From the NCBI RefSeq assembly GCF_000494755.1, contig NC_022657.1, positions 9,206,001 to 9,270,000 of the forward strand: a stretch of DNA of 64,000 bases, read 5' to 3'. This document shows positions 57,156-64,000 of the stretch, piece by piece. The translations under genes and the position numbers were made by a program. The stretch comes from Amorphoplanes friuliensis DSM 7358 (GTDB lineage Bacteria > Actinomycetota > Actinomycetes > Mycobacteriales > Micromonosporaceae). The notes under the pieces were generated by a model. The model saw nothing but the letters and a program-made list of their open reading frames with translations, searched no databases and had not been told where the DNA came from. Numbering within the stretch: the first letter of the stretch is position 1; every line of letters starts with the position of its first letter.

Positions 57156-58445
57156 ATGTCAGCGACCACGTCCCCTTGGGGTAGCTCTGCCGGCCGGGCT
57201 TCGGTGCCGGGTTCGATGAGCCTGCCGGGCTCCATGAGCCGGGCCTCCGTGCCCGGTCCGGGCCGCGTCGGCGGCGGCCGGCCCTCGTCGGGGCGCGCGG
57301 GCGTGCCCGGCGGTTACAACGACCGTCCCGCCGGCCGCGACGACTGGCCCCCGCGGGGCTCCGGCGGCGGACCGGCCGGCCCGCCTCGGGGACCCAGTGG
57401 CACCCGCCCCGGTGGCCGCCCCTACAAGGGCAAGCGCAAGCCGAAGTGGGGCCGTATCGCCCTGGTGGTCGCGGCGGTGCTCGCTCTGGGCGGCGTGATC
57501 GCCGGCATCTCCCTCTACGGGTACGCCAACGGTCTCAACGACGACCTCAAGCGCACCGATGCGTTCTCCGACATCACCAACGGCCGCCCGGCCAAGACGG
57601 TGGACGGCGCGCTCAACATCCTGCTGGTCGGCAGCGACTCGCGGGACCCGGACGCCACCAAGGAAGACACCAACCAGTGGCGCGCGGACACGCTGATCGT
57701 CATGCACATCCCGGCCGACCACAAGTCCGCCCAGCTGATCTCGATCCCGCGTGACCTGTGGGTGCAGATCCCGTCGGGCAACTCCGCCGACTGCAGCAGC
57801 GGCAGCCGCGCCAAGATCAATGCGGCGTTCGCCTTCGGTGGCCTGCCCCGCGCGGTCCGGACGGTCGAGTGCATGACCGACGTGCACCTGGACCACGTGC
57901 TGGCGATCGACTTCGGTGGCTTCAAGGAGGTCACCGACGCGCTCGGCGGTGTGGACCTCAAGGTCGAGCAGAACATCACCTCGATCCACAAGCCGTTCCG
58001 CAAGTTCAAGAAGGGCACCATGCACATGAACGGTGCCCAGGCGCTCGACTGGATCCGCCAGCGCAAGCAGTTCGCCCGGGGTGACTTCGCCCGCATGCAG
58101 CACCAGCAGGAGTTCCTGAAGGCGCTCATGGACAAGGCGGCCAGCTCCGGCACGCTGAGCAACCCGGCCAAGCTCAACAGCTTCCTCAAGGCGACGACAA
58201 ACGCCATCACCGCCGACAACGACTTCTCGCTGACCGACATGGCGGTGCAGTTCCGCAGCCTGCGCGGCGAGAACCTCACCTTCCTCACCAGCCCCAACCT
58301 GGGCAGCGACACCATCGCCGGGCAGAGCGTCGTGGTCTCCGATCGGGAGAACGCTCTTGCTATGTACAAGGCGGTTGCTGCCGACAAGATGGATGAGTGG
58401 ATGGCGCAGAACAAGACGGCGCCGTCGAGCCAGGCCGGCGGCTGA
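57156..58445 (+). CDS. LytR-CpsA-Psr (LCP) family glycopolymer ligase
   Basis: The protein has 429 residues. A disordered Gly/Pro/Ser/Arg cytoplasmic tail (1-95) is followed by one membrane helix (about 100-123) and an extracellular LCP domain. Key residues are Asp in VGSDSRDPD, Arg176 in WRADTL, Arg199 in SIPRDLW, and the late block LDWIRQRKQFARGDFARMQHQ. LCP enzymes attach teichoic-acid, arabinogalactan-like or capsular polymers from lipid carriers to peptidoglycan. All expected catalytic arginines are present. A long terminator hairpin separates it from the second LCP gene. Confidence 0.92.
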   Translation: MSATTSPWGSSAGRASVPGSMSLPGSMSRASVPGPGRVGGGRPSSGRAGVPGGYNDRPAGRDDWPPRGSGGGPAGPPRGPSGTRPGGRPYKGKRKPKWGRIALVVAAVLALGGVIAGISLYGYANGLNDDLKRTDAFSDITNGRPAKTVDGALNILLVGSDSRDPDATKEDTNQWRADTLIVMHIPADHKSAQLISIPRDLWVQIPSGNSADCSSGSRAKINAAFAFGGLPRAVRTVECMTDVHLDHVLAIDFGGFKEVTDALGGVDLKVEQNITSIHKPFRKFKKGTMHMNGAQALDWIRQRKQFARGDFARMQHQQEFLKALMDKAASSGTLSNPAKLNSFLKATTNAITADNDFSLTDMAVQFRSLRGENLTFLTSPNLGSDTIAGQSVVVSDRENALAMYKAVAADKMDEWMAQNKTAPSSQAGG

Positions 58446-58462
58446 TCTTCAGAAATCGGGCA

Positions 58463-58501
58463 AACGGCGCGGGTCGACGGTAATCGTCGGCCCGCGCCGT
58501 T
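58463..58501 (+). terminator. 17-bp hairpin between the two LCP genes
   Basis: AACGGCGCGGGTCGACG (58463-58479) pairs with 58485-58501, with one G-T pair and a 5-base loop. It begins 18 bases after the stop codon, and GGTTAAC follows. It is a strong terminator candidate. Confidence 0.8.
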
Positions 58502-58606
58502 GGTTAACACAGCGTGTCATTGACCTGAAACAGACAAGGCGTAGCAAGAGATCGAAAGTGAACGTACAGTGATGTCCGCTCAGCCCCCGAGACGCTTGGA
58601 GACCGC

Positions 58607-59788
58607 ATGACCGTCCAGACCCCCCGGCGTGCTTCGTCGATGGATCGGGACGCCGTCACGGCCCCCAAGCGCGCCGTCACAGCGACCCCTCCGAAGGTCA
58701 AGAAGAAGCGCGACCCGCTCTGGGCGAAGCTGACCGTGGTCCTGGGCGCGCTCCTGATGATGGGCAGCGGCGCCGGGATCGTCGGCACGAAATATCTGGT
58801 CAACAGCGCGACCAGCGCGGTGACCCAGGACGACCTGCTGGGCAACACCAAGAAGACGGCGGCCGAGGGCGGCAACAGCCTCAAGGGCCCGATCGACCTG
58901 CTGCTGATGGGCGTCGACGCCCGCAAGCGCTGGGCCGTCGACGACCTGCACGCCGACACGATCATCATCCTGCACATCCCGGCTAGCCACGACCAGGCGT
59001 ACCTCGTCTCGGTCCCGCGCGACACCGAGGTCGAGGTGCCGCCGTTCGCGAAGAGCAAGTGGGCGGGCGGCACCGCCAAGGCCACCGAGGCGTTCTTCCA
59101 CGGCGCCCAGAACGGTGGCGGATGGGCCGGCGGCGCGCAGCTCATGGCGCAGACGCTGAAGAACGCGACGGGCATCAGCTTCGACGGCGCGGCGATCATC
59201 GACTTCAACGGCTTCAAGGGCGTCATCGACAGCCTCGACGGCGTCAAGATGTGCGTCGACCAGCGGGTCAAGTCGCACCACATGGTCACGGTCGGCGGCA
59301 AGCCGATGTACCTGGCCGAGGCCCGCAAGACCGGCAAGTCGCAGACCCCGATCTACCACGAGAAGGGCTGCCGGCAGATGGAGGGCTGGGAGGCCCTCGA
59401 CTACGCCCGTCAGCGGTACGGCCTGACCAACGGCGACTACGACCGTCAGCGCCACCAGCAGCAGCTGATCAAGGCGATGGCCAAGAAGGCCAGCACGAGT
59501 GGTGTCCTGACCAACCCGGTGAAGATCAACGGGCTGATCAAGTCGGCCGGCAAGGCGTTTGTGCTCGACACCGGTGGCGTGCCGGTCGCCGACTTCATCT
59601 TCACGCTCAAGGGTGTCGCCGCGAACGACCTCGTGCTGCTCCGGAGCAACAACGGCACCTTCGCCGGCAACGGCAGCGGCCGGGAGCAGATCACGGAGAA
59701 GAGCCGCGAGATGTACAAGGCCGTCAAGCAGGACAAGCTCGCCGACTTCATCCTGAGCAACCCGGACGTCGTGGCCAAGGAGAAGTAG
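58607..59788 (+). CDS. LCP-family ligase with altered active-site Arg
   Basis: The protein has 393 residues. A basic cytoplasmic tail, one membrane helix (about 41-62) and an LCP domain are seen. LLMGVDARKR and VSVPRDTEVEV (Arg138) match the family, as does the late block LDYARQRYGLTNGDYDRQRHQQQ. In the position where LCP proteins carry Arg before A/S-D-T (Arg176 in the neighbour), this protein has His115 (DDLHADTI). This residue normally contacts the lipid pyrophosphate, so activity or substrate may be changed. It probably works on the same wall-polymer pathway as the upstream LCP gene. Confidence 0.9.
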   Translation: MTVQTPRRASSMDRDAVTAPKRAVTATPPKVKKKRDPLWAKLTVVLGALLMMGSGAGIVGTKYLVNSATSAVTQDDLLGNTKKTAAEGGNSLKGPIDLLLMGVDARKRWAVDDLHADTIIILHIPASHDQAYLVSVPRDTEVEVPPFAKSKWAGGTAKATEAFFHGAQNGGGWAGGAQLMAQTLKNATGISFDGAAIIDFNGFKGVIDSLDGVKMCVDQRVKSHHMVTVGGKPMYLAEARKTGKSQTPIYHEKGCRQMEGWEALDYARQRYGLTNGDYDRQRHQQQLIKAMAKKASTSGVLTNPVKINGLIKSAGKAFVLDTGGVPVADFIFTLKGVAANDLVLLRSNNGTFAGNGSGREQITEKSREMYKAVKQDKLADFILSNPDVVAKEK

Positions 59789-59803
59789 CTCTACGCTGGT
59801 TCC

Positions 59804-60139
59804 GTGTTCGGACCTCAGGTACCCAGCGTGACGCCGTCGCAGGTCGAGGCTTCGGCCTACCTGCTCGATGTGCGGGAGCCCGACGAGTGGACGGCGGGGC
59901 ACGCCCCCGGCGCCCACCACATGCCGATGATGGAGGTCCCGGCGCGTATCGCCGAGATCCCGAACGACAGCGAAGTGGTCGTGGTGTGCCGCTCGGGCGG
60001 GCGCTCCGGCCAGGTCGTCTCCTACTTGATGGGTAACGGCTGGGACAACGTGCGCAACCTCGACGGCGGCATGCAGGCGTGGGCCGGCGACGGTCGCGAT
60101 GTTGTCAGCGAGAACGGTCAGCCGCCCCGCGTCCTGTGA
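59804..60139 (+). CDS. Rhodanese-like domain protein
   Basis: The protein has 111 residues from GTG 59804. It is a single rhodanese domain with LLDVREPDEWTAGHAPGAHHMP and the active loop VVCRSGGRSGQV, where Cys carries sulfur as a persulfide. Such proteins move sulfane sulfur in thiol metabolism or cofactor building. Its stop overlaps the start of the phosphodiesterase gene (GTGA) and it starts 15 bases after the LCP stop, so it could be part of a longer transcript. Confidence 0.92.
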   Translation: MFGPQVPSVTPSQVEASAYLLDVREPDEWTAGHAPGAHHMPMMEVPARIAEIPNDSEVVVVCRSGGRSGQVVSYLMGNGWDNVRNLDGGMQAWAGDGRDVVSENGQPPRVL

Positions 60140-60924
60140 GACCCCTGGTCTTCGCCCATCGTGGCGGGGCCGACGCCCTGCCCGAGCACACCCTCGCCGC
60201 GTACCTGCGGGCGCTCGACGAGGGTGCCGACGGCGTGGAGTGCGACGTGCGGCTCACGCGGGACGGGCATCTCGTCTGCGTGCACGACCGGCGGCTCAAC
60301 CGCACGAGCAACGGCACCGGGCTGGTCAGCGCCAAGACGCTCGCCCAGCTCGAGGCGCTCGACTTCGCGTCGTGGCATCCTGCCGCCGCCACCGAGGACC
60401 TCCAGGTCGAGCACACCCGCCTGCTGACCCTCGACCGCCTCCTGGAAGCCCTGCGGGAGCGCGGCCGCCCGGTCCGGTTGCTCATCGAGACCAAACACCC
60501 CTCCCGGTACGGCGCGGACGTCGAGCGCCGGCTCGTCGAGATGCTGCGCCGGTACGGCCTCGCGGAGCCGGTGGCGGGTGATCCGGTCACCGTGACGGTG
60601 ATGTCCTTCGCGGCGCTGGCCCTGCGCCGGATCCGTACGCTCGCACCCGCCCTGCCCACGGTCTACCTCCTGGAGATCCTGCCCCCGGGCGTGGGTCGCG
60701 GGCGGCTGCCGTTCGGGGCGCGGATCGCCGGTCCGGGGATCGGCCTGGTCCGCGCCCGCCCCAACCTGATCGGCAACCTGCGCTCAGCCGGTCTCGGCGC
60801 CTACTGCTGGACCGTCAACGCGGAGGAGGACGTCGACCTCGTGCTGAAACACGGCGTCGACGGCATCATCACCGACCGTCCGCGTCTGGTGCTCGAGCAC
60901 CTCGAGAAGGTACCCCCTGTGTGA
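60136..60924 (+). CDS. Glycerophosphodiester phosphodiesterase
   Basis: The protein has 262 residues from GTG 60136. The GDPD signature is intact: FAHRGGADALPEHTLAAY with catalytic His and Arg, GADGVECDVRLTRDGHLVCVHD with metal Glu/Asp and second His, and LLIETKHP with metal Glu. The end has WTVNAEEDVDLVLKHGVDGIITDRP. It cleaves glycerophosphodiesters, from phospholipid turnover or teichoic-acid-like polymers, into glycerol-3-phosphate and an alcohol. There is no signal peptide, so it is cytoplasmic. It is coupled to the rhodanese gene. Confidence 0.93.
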   Translation: MRPLVFAHRGGADALPEHTLAAYLRALDEGADGVECDVRLTRDGHLVCVHDRRLNRTSNGTGLVSAKTLAQLEALDFASWHPAAATEDLQVEHTRLLTLDRLLEALRERGRPVRLLIETKHPSRYGADVERRLVEMLRRYGLAEPVAGDPVTVTVMSFAALALRRIRTLAPALPTVYLLEILPPGVGRGRLPFGARIAGPGIGLVRARPNLIGNLRSAGLGAYCWTVNAEEDVDLVLKHGVDGIITDRPRLVLEHLEKVPPV

Positions 60925-61009
60925 CTCCGACCACTCCTGGCCCGGTTGGGGGCAAGATCCACACCAACCGCCCTGCCCAAACGGCCGTAAGCGAGGCAGA
61001 CTCGCAGAC

Positions 61010-62464
61010 ATGCCGGATCGACCCGACTACGCCGCGCTGACGCGAGGACAGATCGCGCTGCTCGACCGGATCAACGCCGGCGAGGCGGGTCTGGCCGTCC
61101 TCAATCAGCTCGTCCAGCTCGCGCAGGACGTCCTCGGCGGCAAGGGTGCCGGCTTCGCCGAATACAGCCCCGGGCACGGCCGCATCATCGCCGGCAGCGG
61201 GGTCTGCGAGCGGGCCGTGGGCCGCCGCGTCGACCGCGAGGACACCCGCCTCACCGAGGGCAACCGCACCCTGGTCATCTCCCTCGACTCGCTCAACGAC
61301 GAGTTCGCCAGCCAGATCGAGGGCGGCGACCTGCACCGGATGCTCGGCGCGCGGTGCGAGATCGGCGGCCTGATCGTCGGCTCCCTGCACGTCTACTACG
61401 GCGAGGACGCCGGCGAGCCGACCGCCGAGCACCACGCGGTGCTCGAGCTCCTCGCCGCCAACGTCGGCCACATGTACGGCGACCAGGCGGGTCTGCCCGT
61501 GCACGGTGACGGTCCGGTCGTGGCTGCACTCTCCGACGGGCTGGCGATCGTCGACCGTGAAGGCATCGTCCAGCTGTGGAACCCCGCCGCCGAGCAACTG
61601 ACCGGGAGCAGCGCCGCCGAGGTGCTGCACCGGGCGCTGCAGTTCCCCGTGCCGCCCCCGGGCCAGGTGCTGGTGCACCGCCTTCCGTCGGGCCGCTGGC
61701 TCAAGGTCACCTCGGGGGACCTGCCGCACACCCCGGCGATGCGCGTCGTGACGTTCCGGGACTCGACCGATCAGGACCGCCGGCACGAGGACCGTGACCT
61801 CTTCGTCGCGGTGACCAGCCACGAGCTCCGCACCCCCGTCACGGTGATCAAGGGTTACGCGGACACCCTGACCAACCACTGGGAGTCCCTCGGTGAGGAC
61901 GGGCGTCGTGAGGCCGTACGCGTGATCGGCGCCCGGGCCGGCGAGCTCGCCCGGCTGGTGGACCGCCTGCTCTCCGCGACCAGCGACGACGGTGAGGTCG
62001 GTGGCTCGCCACCCGGACCGTTCGACCTGGTCGACGGTCTGCGGGCCGCGGCCGGTGAGCTGCCCGCCGACCTGCGCCGCCGGCTCGTGCTCGACCAGCT
62101 GCCGGGTGAGCTGCCCAAGGCGTTCGGCGACCGCGACTCGCTGGCCACGATCGTCACCGAGCTGGCCACCAACGCCGACAAGTATTCGGCGCCGGAGACC
62201 CCGGTCGAGGTGACCGCGGCCGCCGACGAGGCCACCGTGACGTTCCGGGTCGCCGACCGCGGCATCGGTGTCAAACCCGAGCACGTCGAACGCGCCTTCG
62301 AACGGTACTGGCAGGGCGACTCGACCGACCGCGGCCGGAACCCCGGTGCCGGACTCGGCCTCTACCTGGTGCGACGCATCGTCGAACGGCAGCACGGGTG
62401 GGTGTCGCTGCGCCCCCGCGAAGGCGGCGGAACGGTCGCGGAGGTCCGGCTCCCCCGGGCCTGA
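61010..62464 (+). CDS. Soluble PAS-containing sensor histidine kinase
   Basis: The protein has 484 residues without membrane helices. An N-terminal GAF-like domain (about 20-155: LNQLVQLAQDVLGGKGAGFAEY) is followed by a PAS domain (about 170-255: ALSDGLAIVDREGIVQLWNPAAEQL), HisKA (VAVTSHELRTPVTVIKGYAD) and HATPase (ELATNADKYSAPE, GIGVKPEHV, GAGLGLYLVRRI). It is probably cytoplasmic and senses a small molecule or redox state. There is no partner regulator gene beside it, so it is an orphan kinase in this window. Confidence 0.92.
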   Translation: MPDRPDYAALTRGQIALLDRINAGEAGLAVLNQLVQLAQDVLGGKGAGFAEYSPGHGRIIAGSGVCERAVGRRVDREDTRLTEGNRTLVISLDSLNDEFASQIEGGDLHRMLGARCEIGGLIVGSLHVYYGEDAGEPTAEHHAVLELLAANVGHMYGDQAGLPVHGDGPVVAALSDGLAIVDREGIVQLWNPAAEQLTGSSAAEVLHRALQFPVPPPGQVLVHRLPSGRWLKVTSGDLPHTPAMRVVTFRDSTDQDRRHEDRDLFVAVTSHELRTPVTVIKGYADTLTNHWESLGEDGRREAVRVIGARAGELARLVDRLLSATSDDGEVGGSPPGPFDLVDGLRAAAGELPADLRRRLVLDQLPGELPKAFGDRDSLATIVTELATNADKYSAPETPVEVTAAADEATVTFRVADRGIGVKPEHVERAFERYWQGDSTDRGRNPGAGLGLYLVRRIVERQHGWVSLRPREGGGTVAEVRLPRA

Positions 62465-62537
62465 CCCCGATGATCGGAATCGACACGGACGGACCGGAGT
62501 GCCCGGATCGACCGGGGACCGCCTAGGCTGGTTCGCC

Positions 62538-63422
62538 GTGAGCAAGCGTCGAAACTCCCGGTCCGCCGCGAACGCGGCCCCCAAGCGCCAGAAGGTGCGT
62601 GACATCTTCGTCGCCCGGCCGTTCGAGGGCCTGGCCGACGAACCCGAGTGGATCGCGCTGCGCGAGCTGGTCCCGGCCGCCTCCGCGCCGCTGACCCTCA
62701 AGCCCGAGATCATCGAGGAGTACGGGGACCGCCCCGTCACGCTCTCGACCGTTCTTCCCATGGCGTGGCCCGCGATGACCCGCCAGGACGGCCGGATCTT
62801 CGTCGGGCTGCAGCGGCACGTCCAGTCGGGCGACGTCTCCCGCGACATCGCCGTGGCCATCCTCTGCGCGCTCAAGACGGACCCGGGTGACACCGTGGCC
62901 GTCCCCGCGCTCCCCGGTGAGGGGCCGCGCCTCCAGGACATCCTCGTGGACGCCCCGCTGGACATCTCGATGCACGACGGCTTCGAATACTGGCTCGACG
63001 CCGAGCAGGCCGAGGACGCCAACGTGAAGGCGTCCCTCGAGCGCGCCAACGCGTCGATCTACCCGACGGCACGCCTCGGCATCCCGGCGGCGTACTGGTG
63101 CCGTGTGGCGCCGGACAAGTCGCACGTCCGCTGGGTGCTGCCGCAGGAGGAGGACCCGGCGCTGGACGCCCTGGCCCGCCTCTCGGCGAGCGGCGACCTG
63201 CTGCTAGGTGAAAACACGAAGTTCGCCGGCATGTTCCGCGCCCACGGCCTGCTCGTGCCGGTCTGGGACATCCCGGGTGAGCCGGAAGCGGTCGACTTCG
63301 AGGCGCCGCTGGCCGACTTCGCCAAGCGTTACACCGACATCCTGGCCGAGACCGGCCCGCTCGACGCCGCAGCCCGCCGCGCCAAGCAGGGCCTCGTAGG
63401 ACGCCAGCTCACGTTGCGGTAA
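62538..63422 (+). CDS. DUF5926 family protein
   Basis: The protein has 294 residues from GTG 62538. A short basic N-terminus (SKRRNSRSAANAAPKRQK) leads to a conserved domain seen across actinobacteria (VRDIFVARPFEGLADEPEWIALRELVPAASAPLTLK...), without membrane helices. The C-terminal part has ENTKFAGMFRAHGLLVPVWDIPG. The function is unknown; the basic N-terminus suggests nucleic-acid contact. Its stop overlaps the next start (TAATG). Confidence 0.85.
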   Translation: MSKRRNSRSAANAAPKRQKVRDIFVARPFEGLADEPEWIALRELVPAASAPLTLKPEIIEEYGDRPVTLSTVLPMAWPAMTRQDGRIFVGLQRHVQSGDVSRDIAVAILCALKTDPGDTVAVPALPGEGPRLQDILVDAPLDISMHDGFEYWLDAEQAEDANVKASLERANASIYPTARLGIPAAYWCRVAPDKSHVRWVLPQEEDPALDALARLSASGDLLLGENTKFAGMFRAHGLLVPVWDIPGEPEAVDFEAPLADFAKRYTDILAETGPLDAAARRAKQGLVGRQLTLR

Positions 63423-64000
63423 TGGAGGACCTTTTCGGCGGCGACGCGCTCGACCTTGATGTGTGGGTGCCTCACTACCTTCCGCATTGGAGTTCGCGCG
63501 CGTCGTCGGCGGCGACGTACGAGGTCTCCGGGGGCGAGCTGCGGCTGAGCATCCCGCCGGAGCAGGGGCTGTGGTGCGAGGACCGGCACGACGGGCCGCT
63601 GCGGGTGTCGGGCGTCCAGAGCGCGAGTTTCTCGGGTCCGGTGGGCAGCCCTGTGGGTGGCCAGCCGTTCAAGGACGGGTTGCTGGTCACGAGCGAGGAG
63701 CCCGAATTCTGGGGCTACACACCGCTCTACGGCCACGTCGAGGTCCGCGCCCGTGGGGTGATCAGCCCGCGGTCGATGGTGGCGTTCTGGCTGTCGGGGA
63801 TCGAGGACAAGCCGCAGCACTCCGGTGAGATCTGCGTGATGGAGGTCTTCGGCGACGCGGTCCGGCCGGACTCCACCGACGTCGGCATCGGACTGCACAA
63901 GTTCCGCGACCCGGGCCTCACGGAGGACTGGTCCGCGCAGCCGCTGGACCTCGACGTCAGCGACTTCCACACGTACGCCGTGGACTGGGCTCCCGGCTCC
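63422..64000 (+). CDS. GH16-family-like protein (partial, N-terminal 193 residues)
   Basis: The gene continues past the right edge. It has a concanavalin-like fold pattern: SGGELRLSIPPEQGLWCED, FWGYTPLYGHVEVRARG, MVAFWLSGIED and HTYAVDWAPG. The catalytic motif, normally E-x-D-x-x-E, reads GEICVMEVFG here: Glu136 and Glu141 are kept but the middle Asp is Cys138. No signal peptide is present at this ATG, so the protein seems cytoplasmic, unlike most GH16 glucanases. It may be a non-hydrolytic or altered member. It is coupled to the DUF5926 gene (TAATG). Confidence 0.8.
   Translation, partial: MEDLFGGDALDLDVWVPHYLPHWSSRASSAATYEVSGGELRLSIPPEQGLWCEDRHDGPLRVSGVQSASFSGPVGSPVGGQPFKDGLLVTSEEPEFWGYTPLYGHVEVRARGVISPRSMVAFWLSGIEDKPQHSGEICVMEVFGDAVRPDSTDVGIGLHKFRDPGLTEDWSAQPLDLDVSDFHTYAVDWAPGS

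Overview
The window is chromosomal DNA of a high-GC Gram-positive actinobacterium. The most likely source is the family Micromonosporaceae (Actinoplanes or a close relative). The evidence is about 70% GC with strong third-position GC bias, frequent GTG and TTG starts, many ATGA/GTGA stop-start overlaps, TAT and Sec secreted enzymes with ricin-type lectin domains, a type VII secretion EccB, LCP ligases, and an auxiliary tryptophanyl-tRNA synthetase. No tool was run: product names rest on motif recognition and all coordinates were counted by hand.

Layout, left to right. 1-4.2 kb: a truncated type IV prepilin, an acetyltransferase, an NlpC/P60 cell-wall hydrolase, a DGPF/YCII + ECF sigma pair, and a bacterial PARG. 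4.3-8.2 kb: an acyl-CoA-dehydrogenase-like oxidase, then a SoxR regulon module (flavin reductase + monooxygenase facing soxR across a SoxR dyad), and a PadR/membrane-protein pair. 8.2-11.5 kb: an accessory patch with a second PadR, an unknown gene, a low-GC lone OLD-type ATPase/TOPRIM nuclease and a tRNA-Ser(UGA). 11.6-19 kb: secreted proteins (DUF1996, GH30, GH18), a quinone oxidoreductase and exported proteins of unknown role. 19-22.8 kb: a second SoxR-like regulator facing a split transketolase, followed by an IS481-type element inserted exactly at the transketolase stop codon. 22.9-31 kb: thiolase, rhomboid protease, cyclophilin, orphan eccB, CorA and an aminotransferase.

31.1-33.6 kb holds a tight three-gene operon (nucleotidyltransferase, glycerol-1-phosphate dehydrogenase-like, CDP-alcohol phosphotransferase) that looks like a polar-lipid or phosphodiester pathway without an obvious textbook assignment. 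It is followed by a 41-bp-period array of palindromes (33.7-34.45 kb). The same palindrome family recurs at 40.2-41 kb. Between them lie an arylsulfotransferase-like protein, a GT4 glycosyltransferase, an Fpg/Nei glycosylase and a polyprenyl sugar transferase.

41-46.7 kb: a LytS/LytTR pair, a cluster of DnaA-box-like nonamers in the gap, an OmpR-type two-component system and a DUF4173 membrane protein. 46.9-56 kb: two separate pairs of small membrane protein + sodium/solute symporter, a secreted double-psi-barrel-like protein, an ABC exporter, and trpS behind a clear Trp-Trp leader-peptide attenuator. 56-64 kb: nucleotide-sugar epimerase, two LCP ligases, rhodanese, glycerophosphodiesterase, a soluble histidine kinase, a DUF5926 protein and the start of a GH16-like protein.

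Most regulatory claims below are sequence-pattern inferences. The strongest are the trpS attenuator, the SoxR dyad in a 19-bp spacer, and the exact ends and target duplication of the IS.
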